A stretch of DNA of 12,270 nucleotides from Candidatus Saccharimonadota bacterium (GCA_905372495.1 CAJPPG010000021.1:1-12270), one strand, 5' to 3'. Shown: positions 1 to 6,310, counted from the first letter of the stretch. Notes: generated from the letters alone by a model not told the origin. Numbers and translations: made by a program.

Positions 1-1242
1 CAAATAATATACCGCCTCATCTGAAATTTTACCGACACTTGCTTCGTGCGATACTTCCGCTTCATTACATTCCACTTTCACTTCAGGAATCGCATTAGAG
101 ACCGATCGATTATCCAAAATTAACGATTTACAATCTGTATATGATTTTGCACGCAAAGCCTTTTCTGTTATTTTAGCCAAGGTACGCGTCATAGATACAC
201 CGCCACCACTACTTAATGACTTGGCATTTATCATCGAATACGTATCTTCTGCTAAGTGAACAACTTTTGCACCAGTATCAAGCACCTGCCCCTCGCCCGC
301 AAATGACACCCCAGTGTATTCCATTTTTGAGCGCGCCCCCGCCAATATACCCATTGGATAGAGCATCGATACTTTAGACCCAAACGACCCAGTTACCCAC
401 TCGATCACCCCATCTTCCTCGACATAAGCCCTTTTCGTATTCAAGTTGAACACATTTTTTGACCAGCTCTCCACGGTTGAAAATTTTAATCTACTATTTC
501 TCTTCACATACAATTCAACACTTCCTGCGTGTAAATTTGAAACCGTATATTTTGGCGCCGAACATCCTTCGATAAAATGCAGATCCGAGCCTTCATCTAC
601 CACAATCAGAGTATGCTCAAATTGTCCCGCTCCTGGCGCATTCAATCGATAGTAACTTTGAATCGGAATCTCTACGCTTACCCTTTTTGGAATATAAATA
701 AAAGATCCTCCACTCCATACTGCTGCATGCAAGGCCGCAAATTTATGATCTTTTTCCGAAATTAATTTCATGAAGTGCTCTTTGACAATTCCCCCAACAT
801 CCACCCCATATTTTGCAATTACTTCTTCTTTCTTCTTCTTTGTCAGCTGAATTGCCTCTTCCATCGGTAGATAAATCACCCCCTTTTTAGCAATTCTCTC
901 TTTGAGATTGTGATAAATCACCTCAGAGTCATACTGCGCACCGACACCCGCCAAATGTTCCTGTTCCGCTTCAGGAATCCCTAATTTATCGAAAGTTTCT
1001 TTTATCTCGGTTGGAACCTCATCCCAGCTCGAAGCCATTTCATTACCAGTTTCCACGTACATCAAGATGTCGTCTAAAGCCAGCTCAGAAATATCCGGTG
1101 CCCATTTTGGCATTGATAACTGATGCCAAAATTCAAGACCCCTTAATCTTAATTCCAGCAACCATTCCGGCTCTCGTTTCTTTTTTGATAAGGCTAAAAC
1201 ATATTTACGAGTTAAACCTTTTTTATTTAATTCTTTTTTCAT
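1..1242 (-). CDS. sufB: SufB, Fe-S cluster assembly scaffold (partial, C-terminus beyond the left edge)
   Basis: SufB is a scaffold subunit of the SUF Fe-S assembly machine; with SufC and SufD it builds clusters in the cytoplasm. 414 codons are visible from ATG 1242 to the window edge, against roughly 465-490 for the family, so only the last part is missing. Seen in the translation: an EGCSAPKY motif with Cys227 (equivalent to the conserved Cys254 of E. coli SufB), a DCKSL motif with Cys371 (equivalent to the essential Cys405), and the SHEASVGKISDEAVYYL block with His399-Glu400 near the C-terminus. The start overlaps the sufC stop as ATGA (1239-1242). A GAGGGG Shine-Dalgarno lies 8 nt upstream inside sufC, so translation is probably coupled. 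Gene order C then B is seen; sufD, sufS or sufU may lie further left. The identification is secure. Confidence 0.97.
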   Translation of the reverse strand, partial: MKKELNKKGLTRKYVLALSKKKREPEWLLELRLRGLEFWHQLSMPKWAPDISELALDDILMYVETGNEMASSWDEVPTEIKETFDKLGIPEAEQEHLAGVGAQYDSEVIYHNLKERIAKKGVIYLPMEEAIQLTKKKKEEVIAKYGVDVGGIVKEHFMKLISEKDHKFAALHAAVWSGGSFIYIPKRVSVEIPIQSYYRLNAPGAGQFEHTLIVVDEGSDLHFIEGCSAPKYTVSNLHAGSVELYVKRNSRLKFSTVESWSKNVFNLNTKRAYVEEDGVIEWVTGSFGSKVSMLYPMGILAGARSKMEYTGVSFAGEGQVLDTGAKVVHLAEDTYSMINAKSLSSGGGVSMTRTLAKITEKALRAKSYTDCKSLILDNRSVSNAIPEVKVECNEAEVSHEASVGKISDEAVYYL

Positions 1243-1979
1243 TCTTTAATCCCCTCATATCCATTTTTCTCAATCAAATCTAGTAGCTCTCTATTTCCAG
1301 TTTTTACTATCTCTCCAGACTTTAGTATATAGACCTTATCCACCTTTAGTTTTTTCAGAATACGCATATTATGCGTAATAATTAAGAGTGCCGTCTTTTC
1401 GTTTTCCTGTAACTCCTTTAACGTTCCTGAGATTAAGTCTGCCGCATCCACATCAAGCCCCGAATCAATCTCATCCAAAATTAATAACTTTGGCTTTAGA
1501 ACCAACGCCTGTATGATCTCATTTTTCTTTTTCTCACCCCCGGAAAATTTGTAGTTTATCTCTCTTTCGGCGAAGAAAATATTTGTCTTCAACTTTTTAC
1601 AAACTACCGAAATCTGTTCTCGAATCTTATCTAAACTCAAATTCTCGCCTCTAGCATTTAATGCCGCGCGAATCACATTTGTCGTCGAAATACCAGGAAC
1701 CTCCACTGGATTCTGCATTGTCATCATCATCCCCAGTCTCGCCCTCTCATCTACTTTCATATTAGTAATATTTTCATCGAAAAATCTAATCTCCCCCTCT
1801 GTAATCTTTAGTTTTGGATCTCCCATTATTGTCGCACCCAGAGTCGATTTTCCAGCTCCATTTGGCCCCAAAATTACCACAGTTTCTCCCTGCGCTACTT
1901 CCAGGCTTAAATTATCAATAATTTTTTTCGATCTCTCCCCCTCGCCAGCCAATACTGTAATATTCTTAACATTCAACAT
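1239..1979 (-). CDS. sufC: SufC, ABC-type ATPase of the SUF Fe-S assembly complex
   Basis: Cytoplasmic ATPase that drives the SufBCD scaffold. The 246-aa product has the complete ABC set: Walker A GPNGAGKST (38-46, Lys44), Q-loop MQNPVEVPGI (Gln89), signature FSGGEKKKNE (145-154), Walker B LLILDE (165-170) followed by the SufC-typical IDSGLDVDA, and switch His203. Length is normal. An ATG at 1988 would add three residues, but it lies inside a TGT-TATAAT extended -10 box. The ATG at 1979 is 7 nt after that box and neither start has a Shine-Dalgarno, so I choose 1979 and infer a leaderless mRNA. It overlaps sufB by 4 nt and must be its operon partner. Divergent from tRNA-Asn. Confidence 0.96.
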   Translation of the reverse strand: MLNVKNITVLAGEGERSKKIIDNLSLEVAQGETVVILGPNGAGKSTLGATIMGDPKLKITEGEIRFFDENITNMKVDERARLGMMMTMQNPVEVPGISTTNVIRAALNARGENLSLDKIREQISVVCKKLKTNIFFAEREINYKFSGGEKKKNEIIQALVLKPKLLILDEIDSGLDVDAADLISGTLKELQENEKTALLIITHNMRILKKLKVDKVYILKSGEIVKTGNRELLDLIEKNGYEGIKE

Positions 1980-1986
1980 TTTACCC

Positions 1987-1995
1987 ATTATAACA
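1987..1995 (-). promoter_or_regulatory. Extended -10 promoter of sufCB
   Basis: On the minus strand TGT is followed directly by TATAAT (the -10 is 1987-1992). No clear -35 is visible. The sufC ATG at 1979 begins 7 nt after the box, about where transcription should start. The element overlaps the alternative ATG at 1988 and argues against that start. Confidence 0.7.
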
Positions 1996-2013
1996 TTTTC
2001 TAACTAAGGCCCC

Positions 2014-2042
2014 TTGCATTCCGCTAATTTATGCGTTATAAT
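2014..2042 (+). promoter_or_regulatory. Promoter of tRNA-Asn
   Basis: TTGCAT (2014-2019), 17-nt spacer, TATAAT (2037-2042); the mature tRNA starts 12 nt later. It lies back to back with the sufC promoter. Confidence 0.8.
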
Positions 2043-2054
2043 TCCTCCATAGAT

Positions 2055-2129
2055 TCCCCTGTAGCTCAATGGTGGAGCAAGAAGCTGTTAACTTCGAGGT
2101 TGTCAGTTCGAGCCTGACCGGGGGAGCCA
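2055..2129 (+). tRNA. tRNA-Asn (anticodon GTT), CCA encoded
   Basis: Full cloverleaf: acceptor TCCCCTG pairs with CGGGGGA (one G.U pair), D stem GCTC/GAGC, anticodon loop CTGTTAA with GTT at 2087-2089, T stem GTCAG/CTGAC around a TTCGAGC loop, discriminator G2126, encoded CCA 2127-2129. The top pair of the anticodon stem (27:43) is an A:G mismatch. An intrinsic terminator follows at 2141. The 3' end of this gene is repeated exactly further downstream. Confidence 0.96.
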
Positions 2130-2135
2130 ATTTGA
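2111..2135 (+). repeat. Direct repeat copy 1: 3' end of tRNA-Asn
   Basis: 25 bp covering the end of the T arm, the acceptor 3' strand, CCA and six flanking bases. It is identical to 2286-2310, 175 bp downstream. Confidence 0.95.
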
Positions 2136-2140
2136 AAATT

Positions 2141-2164
2141 CAGACCCTAAAGGTCTGTTTTTTT
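2141..2164 (+). terminator. Intrinsic terminator after tRNA-Asn
   Basis: CAGACC, loop CTAAA, GGTCTG (2141-2157) followed by seven T (2158-2164). It separates the tRNA from the tRNA-like element beginning at 2169. Confidence 0.88.
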
Positions 2165-2216
2165 ATATTCCCCAAGGTTAGGCGAGAACGTAGTTCGACC
2201 ATACAACGAAACGAGT

Positions 2217-2244
2217 GTATAAGTAGAATTTATTCTACTTATAC
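2217..2244. repeat. Perfect 13-bp inverted repeat with 2-nt centre
   Basis: GTATAAGTAGAAT (2217-2229), TT, and its exact complement (2232-2244). It lies inside the tRNA-like element and would form a long hairpin in RNA or single-stranded DNA. It has no T-tract, so it is not a terminator. Confidence 0.9.
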
Positions 2245-2263
2245 CGAGCGAGACAGTTATGGA

Positions 2264-2285
2264 AAGCTTTTGCTAGCAAAAGCTT
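2264..2285. repeat. Perfect 22-bp palindrome
   Basis: AAGCTTTTGCT followed immediately by its reverse complement. It abuts the 3' strand of the outer helix of the tRNA-like element, leaving only A2286 between. Confidence 0.9.
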
Positions 2286-2310
2286 AGCCTGACCGGGGGA
2301 GCCAATTTGA
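2286..2310 (+). repeat. Direct repeat copy 2: 3' end of tRNA-Asn
   Basis: Exact 25-bp copy of 2111-2135, including CCA and the bases just after it. It resembles the duplicated tRNA 3' end left by site-specific integration, but the enclosed segment is only 150 bp and has no integrase. Confidence 0.93.
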
Positions 2311-2336
2311 GTTTTAGAGCAATTTATCAAGCTCAT

Positions 2337-2370
2337 AAACGGTCCTAACAGAGATGGAAGGACCGTTTTT
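2337..2370 (+). terminator. Intrinsic terminator after the tRNA-Asn-like element
   Basis: AAACGGTCC (2337-2345), 14-nt loop, GGACCGTTT (2360-2368) and a run of T. The tRNA-like element thus has its own 3' terminator. Confidence 0.85.
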
Positions 2371-2386
2371 ATATTAATTATTAAGA

Positions 2387-2596
2387 TCAGAAAGTAAGAA
2401 ATTTAAGGACTTGTTGGTTCACCGTGAGTTTCACGCGTAATTTATTTTTTCATCCAAAAGAACCTGATTTTTCTATCTCTTTTCTAATTTCTGATCAAAA
2501 ACTATTTTTAGGATAAATAATTTTATTGTCATACGATTTTATTTTATCTAAAAAAGACTCTTTAGCCAAAAAAGATCTCTTCGGCGTTCTTAACGA
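2387..2596 (-). pseudogene. Possible remnant of a coding frame, interrupted only by TGA
   Basis: This covers most of the interval 2371-2589, where no intact gene is visible. One minus-strand frame from 2596 runs 33, then 14, then 20 codons, broken by TGA at 2495-2497, 2450-2452 and 2387-2389, with no TAA or TAG. The residues look coding-like (for example KESFLDKIKSYD and SEIRKEIEKSGSFG). It begins in a different frame over the last bases of the metalloprotease-like gene. It has no start codon or recognisable family. A short CGTGA-GTT-TCACG hairpin (2423-2435) lies within it. It could be chance in AT-rich DNA. Confidence 0.25.
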
Positions 2597-3354
2597 TTGA
2601 ATTTTTCTACCTCTTCTACTCCAAACCTCATAAGTTCGTCAAAATTTCCATTTCTCTTATAGAAATCAACCAACTTATCTCTCAATTCTTGATACTCAGG
2701 GTAACTACAATCAGGTAAAGTAATTATCGGCTTCCATGATTCGTCAAGAAGAGCCGGCAAAGATTCCTTCAGTACATAATAATCATCTTCTGATAACTTT
2801 GCAACAGGTGATTCTGGATTCTGACGATAATAAAAATCTGTTTGAAAATGCATTAATTCATGCAAAATCCCATCAAGCGGCATCCCCCATAATTCATCAT
2901 CGATTTTTGCATACGTATAAATTACCCCCTCTTCATAATAAACGATCATTGCCGGGAAAGTTGTAATCAAAAATAATAAGTCTGCTTTTGAACAAGTCGC
3001 ACTCTTATCAACTTTAGCAATTTCGATTGCACGATTTTTTGCACAATTTTTTACAGCTAATCTATGTCCAGTAACTTTTTCTAACTTCTTCACTGCTAAA
3101 TCAAAATTTTGCACCAATTGTTCCCTCATGATTCTTTCGAATTTTTTTGGTGACATAGAAATTCTTTTATTACGTTTACAAATAAATGGGATTAAAATTT
3201 CCTTAGCTTGCGAAAAGTTCAATCCAATAATTTTCTTAGCAATCTCTAAGTCATCTTCATCTTTTAATTTATTAATCTGATGAAAAAGATTAATTGCACT
3301 ATACCAATTATATGCATCTTGTATCTCATCATAAATAATCTCATATGTTGCCAT
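2590..3354 (-). CDS. Orphan HExxH protein, possible metallopeptidase
   Basis: 254 aa, not assigned to a named family. The centre carries HELMHFQTDFYYR, with the zinc-binding HExxH at 165-169 preceded by an amphipathic stretch (GMPLDGIL). Glu197 in LKESLPALLDE, 28 residues after the motif, could be the third ligand of a gluzincin-like site; that is inference. The N-terminal 60 residues are helical and the middle is lysine-rich. No signal peptide or membrane segment is visible, so it is probably cytoplasmic. The frame stays open upstream to a TTG at 3438, but ATG 3354 lies exactly 6 nt after TATAAT and has no Shine-Dalgarno, so a leaderless start at 3354 is preferred. Transcribed alone. It could be a non-peptidase with a degenerate motif. 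Confidence 0.8.
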   Translation of the reverse strand: MATYEIIYDEIQDAYNWYSAINLFHQINKLKDEDDLEIAKKIIGLNFSQAKEILIPFICKRNKRISMSPKKFERIMREQLVQNFDLAVKKLEKVTGHRLAVKNCAKNRAIEIAKVDKSATCSKADLLFLITTFPAMIVYYEEGVIYTYAKIDDELWGMPLDGILHELMHFQTDFYYRQNPESPVAKLSEDDYYVLKESLPALLDESWKPIITLPDCSYPEYQELRDKLVDFYKRNGNFDELMRFGVEEVEKFNR

Positions 3355-3360
3355 GCTTTT

Positions 3361-3389
3361 ATTATATAAAAAAGCGCCATTTATGTAAT
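3361..3389 (-). promoter_or_regulatory. Promoter of the HExxH gene
   Basis: Minus strand: ATTACA (3384-3389), 17-nt spacer, TATAAT (3361-3366), then 6 nt to ATG 3354. The -35 is embedded in the upstream terminator hairpin. Confidence 0.7.
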
Positions 3390-3400
3390 GACGCCTTTTT
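3368..3400 (-). terminator. Intrinsic terminator behind the DUF1287 gene and the SPASM-like relic
   Basis: Minus strand: AAAAAGGCGTCATT (3387-3400), 5-nt loop, AATGGCGCTTTTTT (3368-3381), 14 pairs with two wobbles and a T-tract. Near-symmetric A/T flanks mean it could work in both directions. It overlaps the next gene's promoter. Confidence 0.8.
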
Positions 3401-3438
3401 GTTCGTGAAGTACACCAAATAATTAACAACGTTGGCAA

Positions 3439-3612
3439 TTACCCTGAGATCCACAGTATGCTTATTGCATGGCAAATAGTTCCTGGCTCATAAATAAGCC
3501 AGTTCATTAAACATCCACCCCTACAATCATCTTTCCAAATACAGTCATCACATACAATTGAAGGATAGCGAGTATTACAAACAATTACATTTCCATACGT
3601 ATCAAAATTATT
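3439..3612 (-). pseudogene. C-terminal relic resembling a radical-SAM SPASM domain
   Basis: 57 codons directly after, and in the same frame as, the TGA stop of the DUF1287 gene; it ends at TAA 3439-3441. The translation has GNVIVC, then CDDCIWKDDCRGGC, then GTICHAI. The spacing C-x2-C-x5-C-x3-C-x12-C with CxGGC is the hallmark of auxiliary Fe-S cluster (SPASM) domains of peptide-modifying radical-SAM enzymes. The gap between the first cysteine and the C-x2-C is much shorter than usual, and there is no start codon and no radical-SAM core (no CxxxCxxC). I read it as the degraded tail of a lost maturase gene. The alternative is a cysteine-rich extension reached by UGA readthrough. Confidence 0.5.
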
Positions 3613-4302
3613 TCAGCTTATCCTAAAATGCCCCACAATATCCGTTCGATATTCCAGTATATCTTCTTCATAATAAAGTCCGCCATTATGAATAATAAAA
3701 GGTATTCCCCTCCAATTTCTTTTATCCGACACTACTCCAATATGTGTCTTAAATACAATAACATCTCCGCCCTGCCACTCTCCTATATCCTTTAAATCCG
3801 TCGTTAGAGACTTCGCATTACGTTCAAAAAATATTCTTAGATTATTTACTCGACGGAAATCAATATTTTTATCTACAACATCAATTTGATACAATTTTTT
3901 ATTCATTTTAATATCAGCATCCACCAATTCCCTCAAATCATACCCCGCACTTTTCATGCCAAAAGCAATCACATCCGTACATACACCGAACTCATCGTTC
4001 GGATATCCCGTCCTATAGTATTTACTTTTATATTTTGGCTTTGTCGCAACATACCTTCTCACACTCTGTAAGAAGTCTGTCTGGTCATCAATGCCATCCC
4101 CATCTTTATCAACTGAACTTTTATAAGTATCAATTCCAAAATCCGCATTAGCATATTGTTGATGCGGTATCACATTAAGTATATATAACAACCACGCTAT
4201 ACCGAATAATATTAAAAAACCAAATCCCAAAAATAAGATTTTTCTCCATCTTCTTAGGTCACTACCCTCGCCACTCTTATCTCTTTCTCTATTCTTGCTC
4301 AT
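3613..4302 (-). CDS. DUF1287 family protein, N-terminally membrane-anchored
   Basis: 229 aa. Residues 1-21 are basic, 22-44 form one hydrophobic helix, and the rest should face outside, so it is probably an anchored extracytoplasmic protein. Family signatures: GVCTDV (Cys108), VDKNIDFRRVNNLRIFFER, GGDVIVF, THIGVVSD (His187), IIHNGG (His205) and a C-terminal IVGHFRIS. The Cys/His arrangement resembles NlpC/P60-like hydrolases, so a cell-wall or peptidase activity is possible but unproven. A DKDGDGIDDQTD loop (65-76) just after the anchor looks like a calcium-binding EF-hand-type loop and is an unusual addition. Upstream of ATG 4302 only AGAAAAGA resembles a ribosome site. Divergent from the peroxiredoxin gene. 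Confidence 0.88.
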   Translation of the reverse strand: MSKNRERDKSGEGSDLRRWRKILFLGFGFLILFGIAWLLYILNVIPHQQYANADFGIDTYKSSVDKDGDGIDDQTDFLQSVRRYVATKPKYKSKYYRTGYPNDEFGVCTDVIAFGMKSAGYDLRELVDADIKMNKKLYQIDVVDKNIDFRRVNNLRIFFERNAKSLTTDLKDIGEWQGGDVIVFKTHIGVVSDKRNWRGIPFIIHNGGLYYEEDILEYRTDIVGHFRIS

Positions 4303-4322
4303 TTCTTTTCTTTTCTAGCCTT

Positions 4323-4331
4323 ATTCTATCA
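4323..4331 (-). promoter_or_regulatory. Extended -10 promoter of the DUF1287 gene
   Basis: Minus strand TGA-TAGAAT (-10 at 4323-4328), about 20 nt before the ATG. No convincing -35. Confidence 0.5.
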
Positions 4332-4358
4332 CATTCCCCTTCCCACAATTTATTTCTA

Positions 4359-4367
4359 TGTTACAAT
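4359..4367 (+). promoter_or_regulatory. Extended -10 promoter upstream of the peroxiredoxin leader
   Basis: TGT-TACAAT, with the -10 at 4362-4367. The expected start near 4373 coincides with the first strand of the leader structure. A second candidate, TGA-TATAAA (4424-4432), lies inside the leader and would give a shorter transcript without the fold. Confidence 0.5.
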
Positions 4368-4371
4368 AGAA

Positions 4372-4453
4372 TTGGTCGTAAAAGACCTTGGAATTGATTA
4401 ACTGTGTTTTAATGACACAACTTTGATATAAAATTAGGGGTCTTCCCGACCAA
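4372..4453 (+). ncRNA. Structured 5' leader of the peroxiredoxin mRNA, candidate cis-regulatory RNA
   Basis: Long-range pairing closes an 82-nt domain: TTGGTCG (4372-4378) with CGACCAA (4447-4453), a small internal loop, then AAGACC (4382-4387) with GGTCTT (4439-4444). Inside sits TGTGT (4403-4407) with ACACA (4415-4419). After the domain, CCTT (4466-4469) can pair with AAGG (4473-4476), which is part of the AAGGAG ribosome site at 4473-4478. The layout (fold at the RNA 5' end, then a maskable ribosome site) suggests translational control. No known riboswitch class is recognised. The same palindromic sequence could instead be a DNA operator. Confidence 0.45.
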
Positions 4454-4485
4454 AAAACACACAAACCTTAACAAGGAGATTTTTT

Positions 4486-5163
4486 ATGAACGATAATGAT
4501 ATTCAGCATATCCCTCTTATTGGTGAGATGCTACCAACCATGCAAGTTCAAACCACTCATGGTCCAAAAACTTTACCTGGCGACTACGCTGGCAAATGGC
4601 TTATTCTTTTTAGCCACCCAGCTGACTTCACTCCAGTCTGTACTACCGAATTCGTTTCCTTCCAAAAGAATTATGATAAATTCCGTGAGATGAATACTGA
4701 ACTTCTCGGTCTTTCCGTTGACCAGGTCTTCTCCCACATTAAGTGGACTGAATGGATCAAGGAACATTTCGATGTTGAAATTGAATTCCCTATCATTGCT
4801 GATACTGGCTTAGTTTCTGGCAAACTTGGTTTCATCCATCCAGGTAAAAATCATGATACCAATACCGTCCGCGCCGTCTTCGTCATTGACCCAGAAGGCA
4901 AAGTCCGTGCCATTCTTTACTACCCACAAGAACTTGGCCGCAATATGGACGAAATCCTACGTATGGTTAAAGGATTACAGACTTCAGAAGAACAAAAAGT
5001 TGCTCTTCCTGTCAACTGGCCAAACAATGAACTCTTTGGCGCTGATGCCATCATTCCACCAGCTAAGGATATTGCAACCGTTAAAGAACGCTTAGCTGCC
5101 GCTAAGGCTGGCGAATTTGTCTGTGAAGACTGGTGGCTCTGCCACAAACCATTGAATAAATAA
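4486..5163 (+). CDS. Peroxiredoxin, Prx6/archaeal-type with C-terminal cysteine pair
   Basis: Thiol peroxidase that reduces H2O2 and organic peroxides in the cytoplasm. 225 aa, typical of the long AhpC/TSA proteins of thermophiles and archaea. Catalytic motif [11 protein letters not shown] with Thr49 and peroxidatic Cys52; Arg129 (NTVRAVF) completes the site. GRNMDEILR is the usual dimer-region motif. The C-terminal extension holds [10 protein letters not shown] with Cys213 and Cys219, so a resolving cysteine or intramolecular disulfide is likely. Strong ribosome site AAGGAG 7 nt before ATG. Codons are richer in C-ending synonyms than in neighbouring genes, suggesting high expression. Single-gene unit with its own leader, ending at a shared terminator. 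No dedicated reductase gene is adjacent. Confidence 0.95.
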   Translation: MNDNDIQHIPLIGEMLPTMQVQTTHGPKTLPGDYAGKWLILFSHPADFTPVCTTEFVSFQKNYDKFREMNTELLGLSVDQVFSHIKWTEWIKEHFDVEIEFPIIADTGLVSGKLGFIHPGKNHDTNTVRAVFVIDPEGKVRAILYYPQELGRNMDEILRMVKGLQTSEEQKVALPVNWPNNELFGADAIIPPAKDIATVKERLAAAKAGEFVCEDWWLCHKPLNK

Positions 5164-5180
5164 TTTATTCAATAACAAAA

Positions 5181-5208
5181 AGAACCCCTGTTTAGGGGTT
5201 CTTTTTTT
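5181..5208. terminator. Bidirectional terminator between the peroxiredoxin and S1 genes
   Basis: AGAACCCC (5181-5188), 6-nt loop, GGGGTTCT (5195-5202), T-run to 5208 on the plus strand and A-run 5177-5181 serving the minus strand. Confidence 0.92.
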
Positions 5209-5221
5209 AGGCACTTGCTAA

Positions 5222-6289
5222 TTATTTAGCAACTGAAAGTGAAATCTTGCGACCTTCACGATCAATATCAAGAACCTTAAAGCTCTTACGTTCATTAAGC
5301 GTAAAGATCTTTTCAGGATCAACATCGTTACCTTCACCAAGTTCAGAAACGTGAACCAAAGCCTCAACAGCTGGTGAAATTTGTACAAATGCACCAAATG
5401 GAGTGATACGAGTCACAGTACCTTCAACCTTTGAGCCTTTCTTTAGGTTCTCAACCTCTGAAAGCCATGGGTCAGCAACAAGTTGTTTCATGGAAAGACT
5501 GAGACGTTCCTTATCAATAGCAATAATCTTTGCTTCGATTTCGTCGCCAACTTTTACGTAGTCAGAAGGGTTATTTACACGTTCCCAAGAAATCTCAGAA
5601 ATATGAATCAAGCCTTCAATGCCTTCAACATTAACAAAGACACCGAAATCAACTACGCCAGTCACTACACCCTTGATTACATCACCAACATGAAGTTCAG
5701 CAAAGCGAGCAGCAAGACCATCTTTTACAGCTTCTTTCTCGGAGAAGATAAGTTTATTGTCTTTCTTATTAGCGTCAAGGATTCTTACCTTAATACCTTT
5801 ACCGACGAGAGAGTTTAGACGCTGTAGAATTTCATCTTTATCGGCAGAACCAACACGTGGGTAATGCTCTGCAGAAAGTTGTGAAACTGGCAAGAAACCA
5901 CGAATTCCTTCGTATTCAACCAGAAGACCACCACGGTTAGCATCAAATGGAGTAACCTCCACGATTTCCGCAGCATCCATCTTAGCTTGGATTTCATCCC
6001 AGCCTTTATCCTTCACTGCCTTACGGAGTGAAAGAAGTACAGTGCCGTCTTCCATCTCTGGATCGATTACTGAAGCAGAAACTTCCTGACCAACCTCAAG
6101 GTTGCGTGCAAATGAAGCTTCACGGCGTGGTACTAAACCTACACCCTGCGCACCAAGATCAATTAAAATCTCGTGCTTCTTTACTGAAAGTACTACACCA
6201 GAGACAGTATCTCCAGCAACTACTTTTTTGATCGAATCACTAGCAGAAGCTAATAATTCATCCATTGTGATTTTTTTGGCATCAGCCAT
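5222..6289 (-). CDS. rpsA: Ribosomal protein S1 (four S1 domains)
   Basis: RNA-binding protein of the 30S subunit that helps recruit mRNA. 355 aa with four S1/OB-fold repeats at about 24-90, 106-187, 200-268 and 284-354. The third (DFGVFVNVEGIEGLIHISEISW) and fourth (PFGAFVQISPAVEALVHVSELG) are the most canonical. The first two are divergent, as in the ribosome-docking domains of other S1 proteins. E. coli S1 has six repeats; four is common in compact genomes and Gram-positives. Start at ATG 6289 with GAAAGGA about 11 nt upstream. The mRNA has a long hairpin leader. Because this organism shows many leaderless starts, S1 could matter for only part of its mRNAs; that is inference. Confidence 0.95.
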   Translation of the reverse strand: MADAKKITMDELLASASDSIKKVVAGDTVSGVVLSVKKHEILIDLGAQGVGLVPRREASFARNLEVGQEVSASVIDPEMEDGTVLLSLRKAVKDKGWDEIQAKMDAAEIVEVTPFDANRGGLLVEYEGIRGFLPVSQLSAEHYPRVGSADKDEILQRLNSLVGKGIKVRILDANKKDNKLIFSEKEAVKDGLAARFAELHVGDVIKGVVTGVVDFGVFVNVEGIEGLIHISEISWERVNNPSDYVKVGDEIEAKIIAIDKERLSLSMKQLVADPWLSEVENLKKGSKVEGTVTRITPFGAFVQISPAVEALVHVSELGEGNDVDPEKIFTLNERKSFKVLDIDREGRKISLSVAK

Positions 6290-6310
6290 TACTTATATTT
6301 TCCTTTCTTC

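Larger units (their letters stand above)
2169..2304 (+). ncRNA. Putative tRNA-Asn-like structured RNA with encoded CCA end
   Basis: I see a nested fold, not a known RNA family. The outer helix is TCCCC (2169-2173) with GGGGA (2296-2300), then an AA/G internal loop, then GGTTAGGC (2176-2183) with GCCTGACC (2287-2294, one T.G pair). It is followed by discriminator G2301 and CCA 2302-2304. The outermost five pairs, G73 and CCA equal those of tRNA-Asn, and the 5' flank ATTCCCC is shared as well. Inside lie CCATA (2199-2203) with TATGG (2258-2262), a 13-bp hairpin (2217-2244) and an 11-bp palindrome (2264-2285). An AGTTCGA stretch (2192-2198) resembles a T-loop. No dedicated promoter was found, and a terminator lies between it and the tRNA, so expression would need readthrough. 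It may instead be an insertion remnant. Confidence 0.5.

Noticed and set aside
1011..1283. 90-codon plus-strand frame opposite the sufB start
   Set aside because: Shadow of sufB and the sufC end, both firmly identified on the minus strand.
2069..2287. 72-codon plus-strand frame across tRNA-Asn and the tRNA-like element
   Set aside because: It is made entirely of tRNA, terminator and palindrome sequence, with no ribosome site or protein-like pattern.
3355..3438. N-terminal extension of the HExxH protein from TTG 3438
   Set aside because: The extension would be encoded by the terminator and promoter; TATAAT 6 nt before ATG 3354 fixes the start.
2387..3615. Recoding of TGA as glycine, as in Absconditabacteria/Gracilibacteria
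   Set aside because: More than ten long, well-identified genes contain no internal TGA, and sufC and DUF1287 end naturally at TGA; only putative relics contain it.
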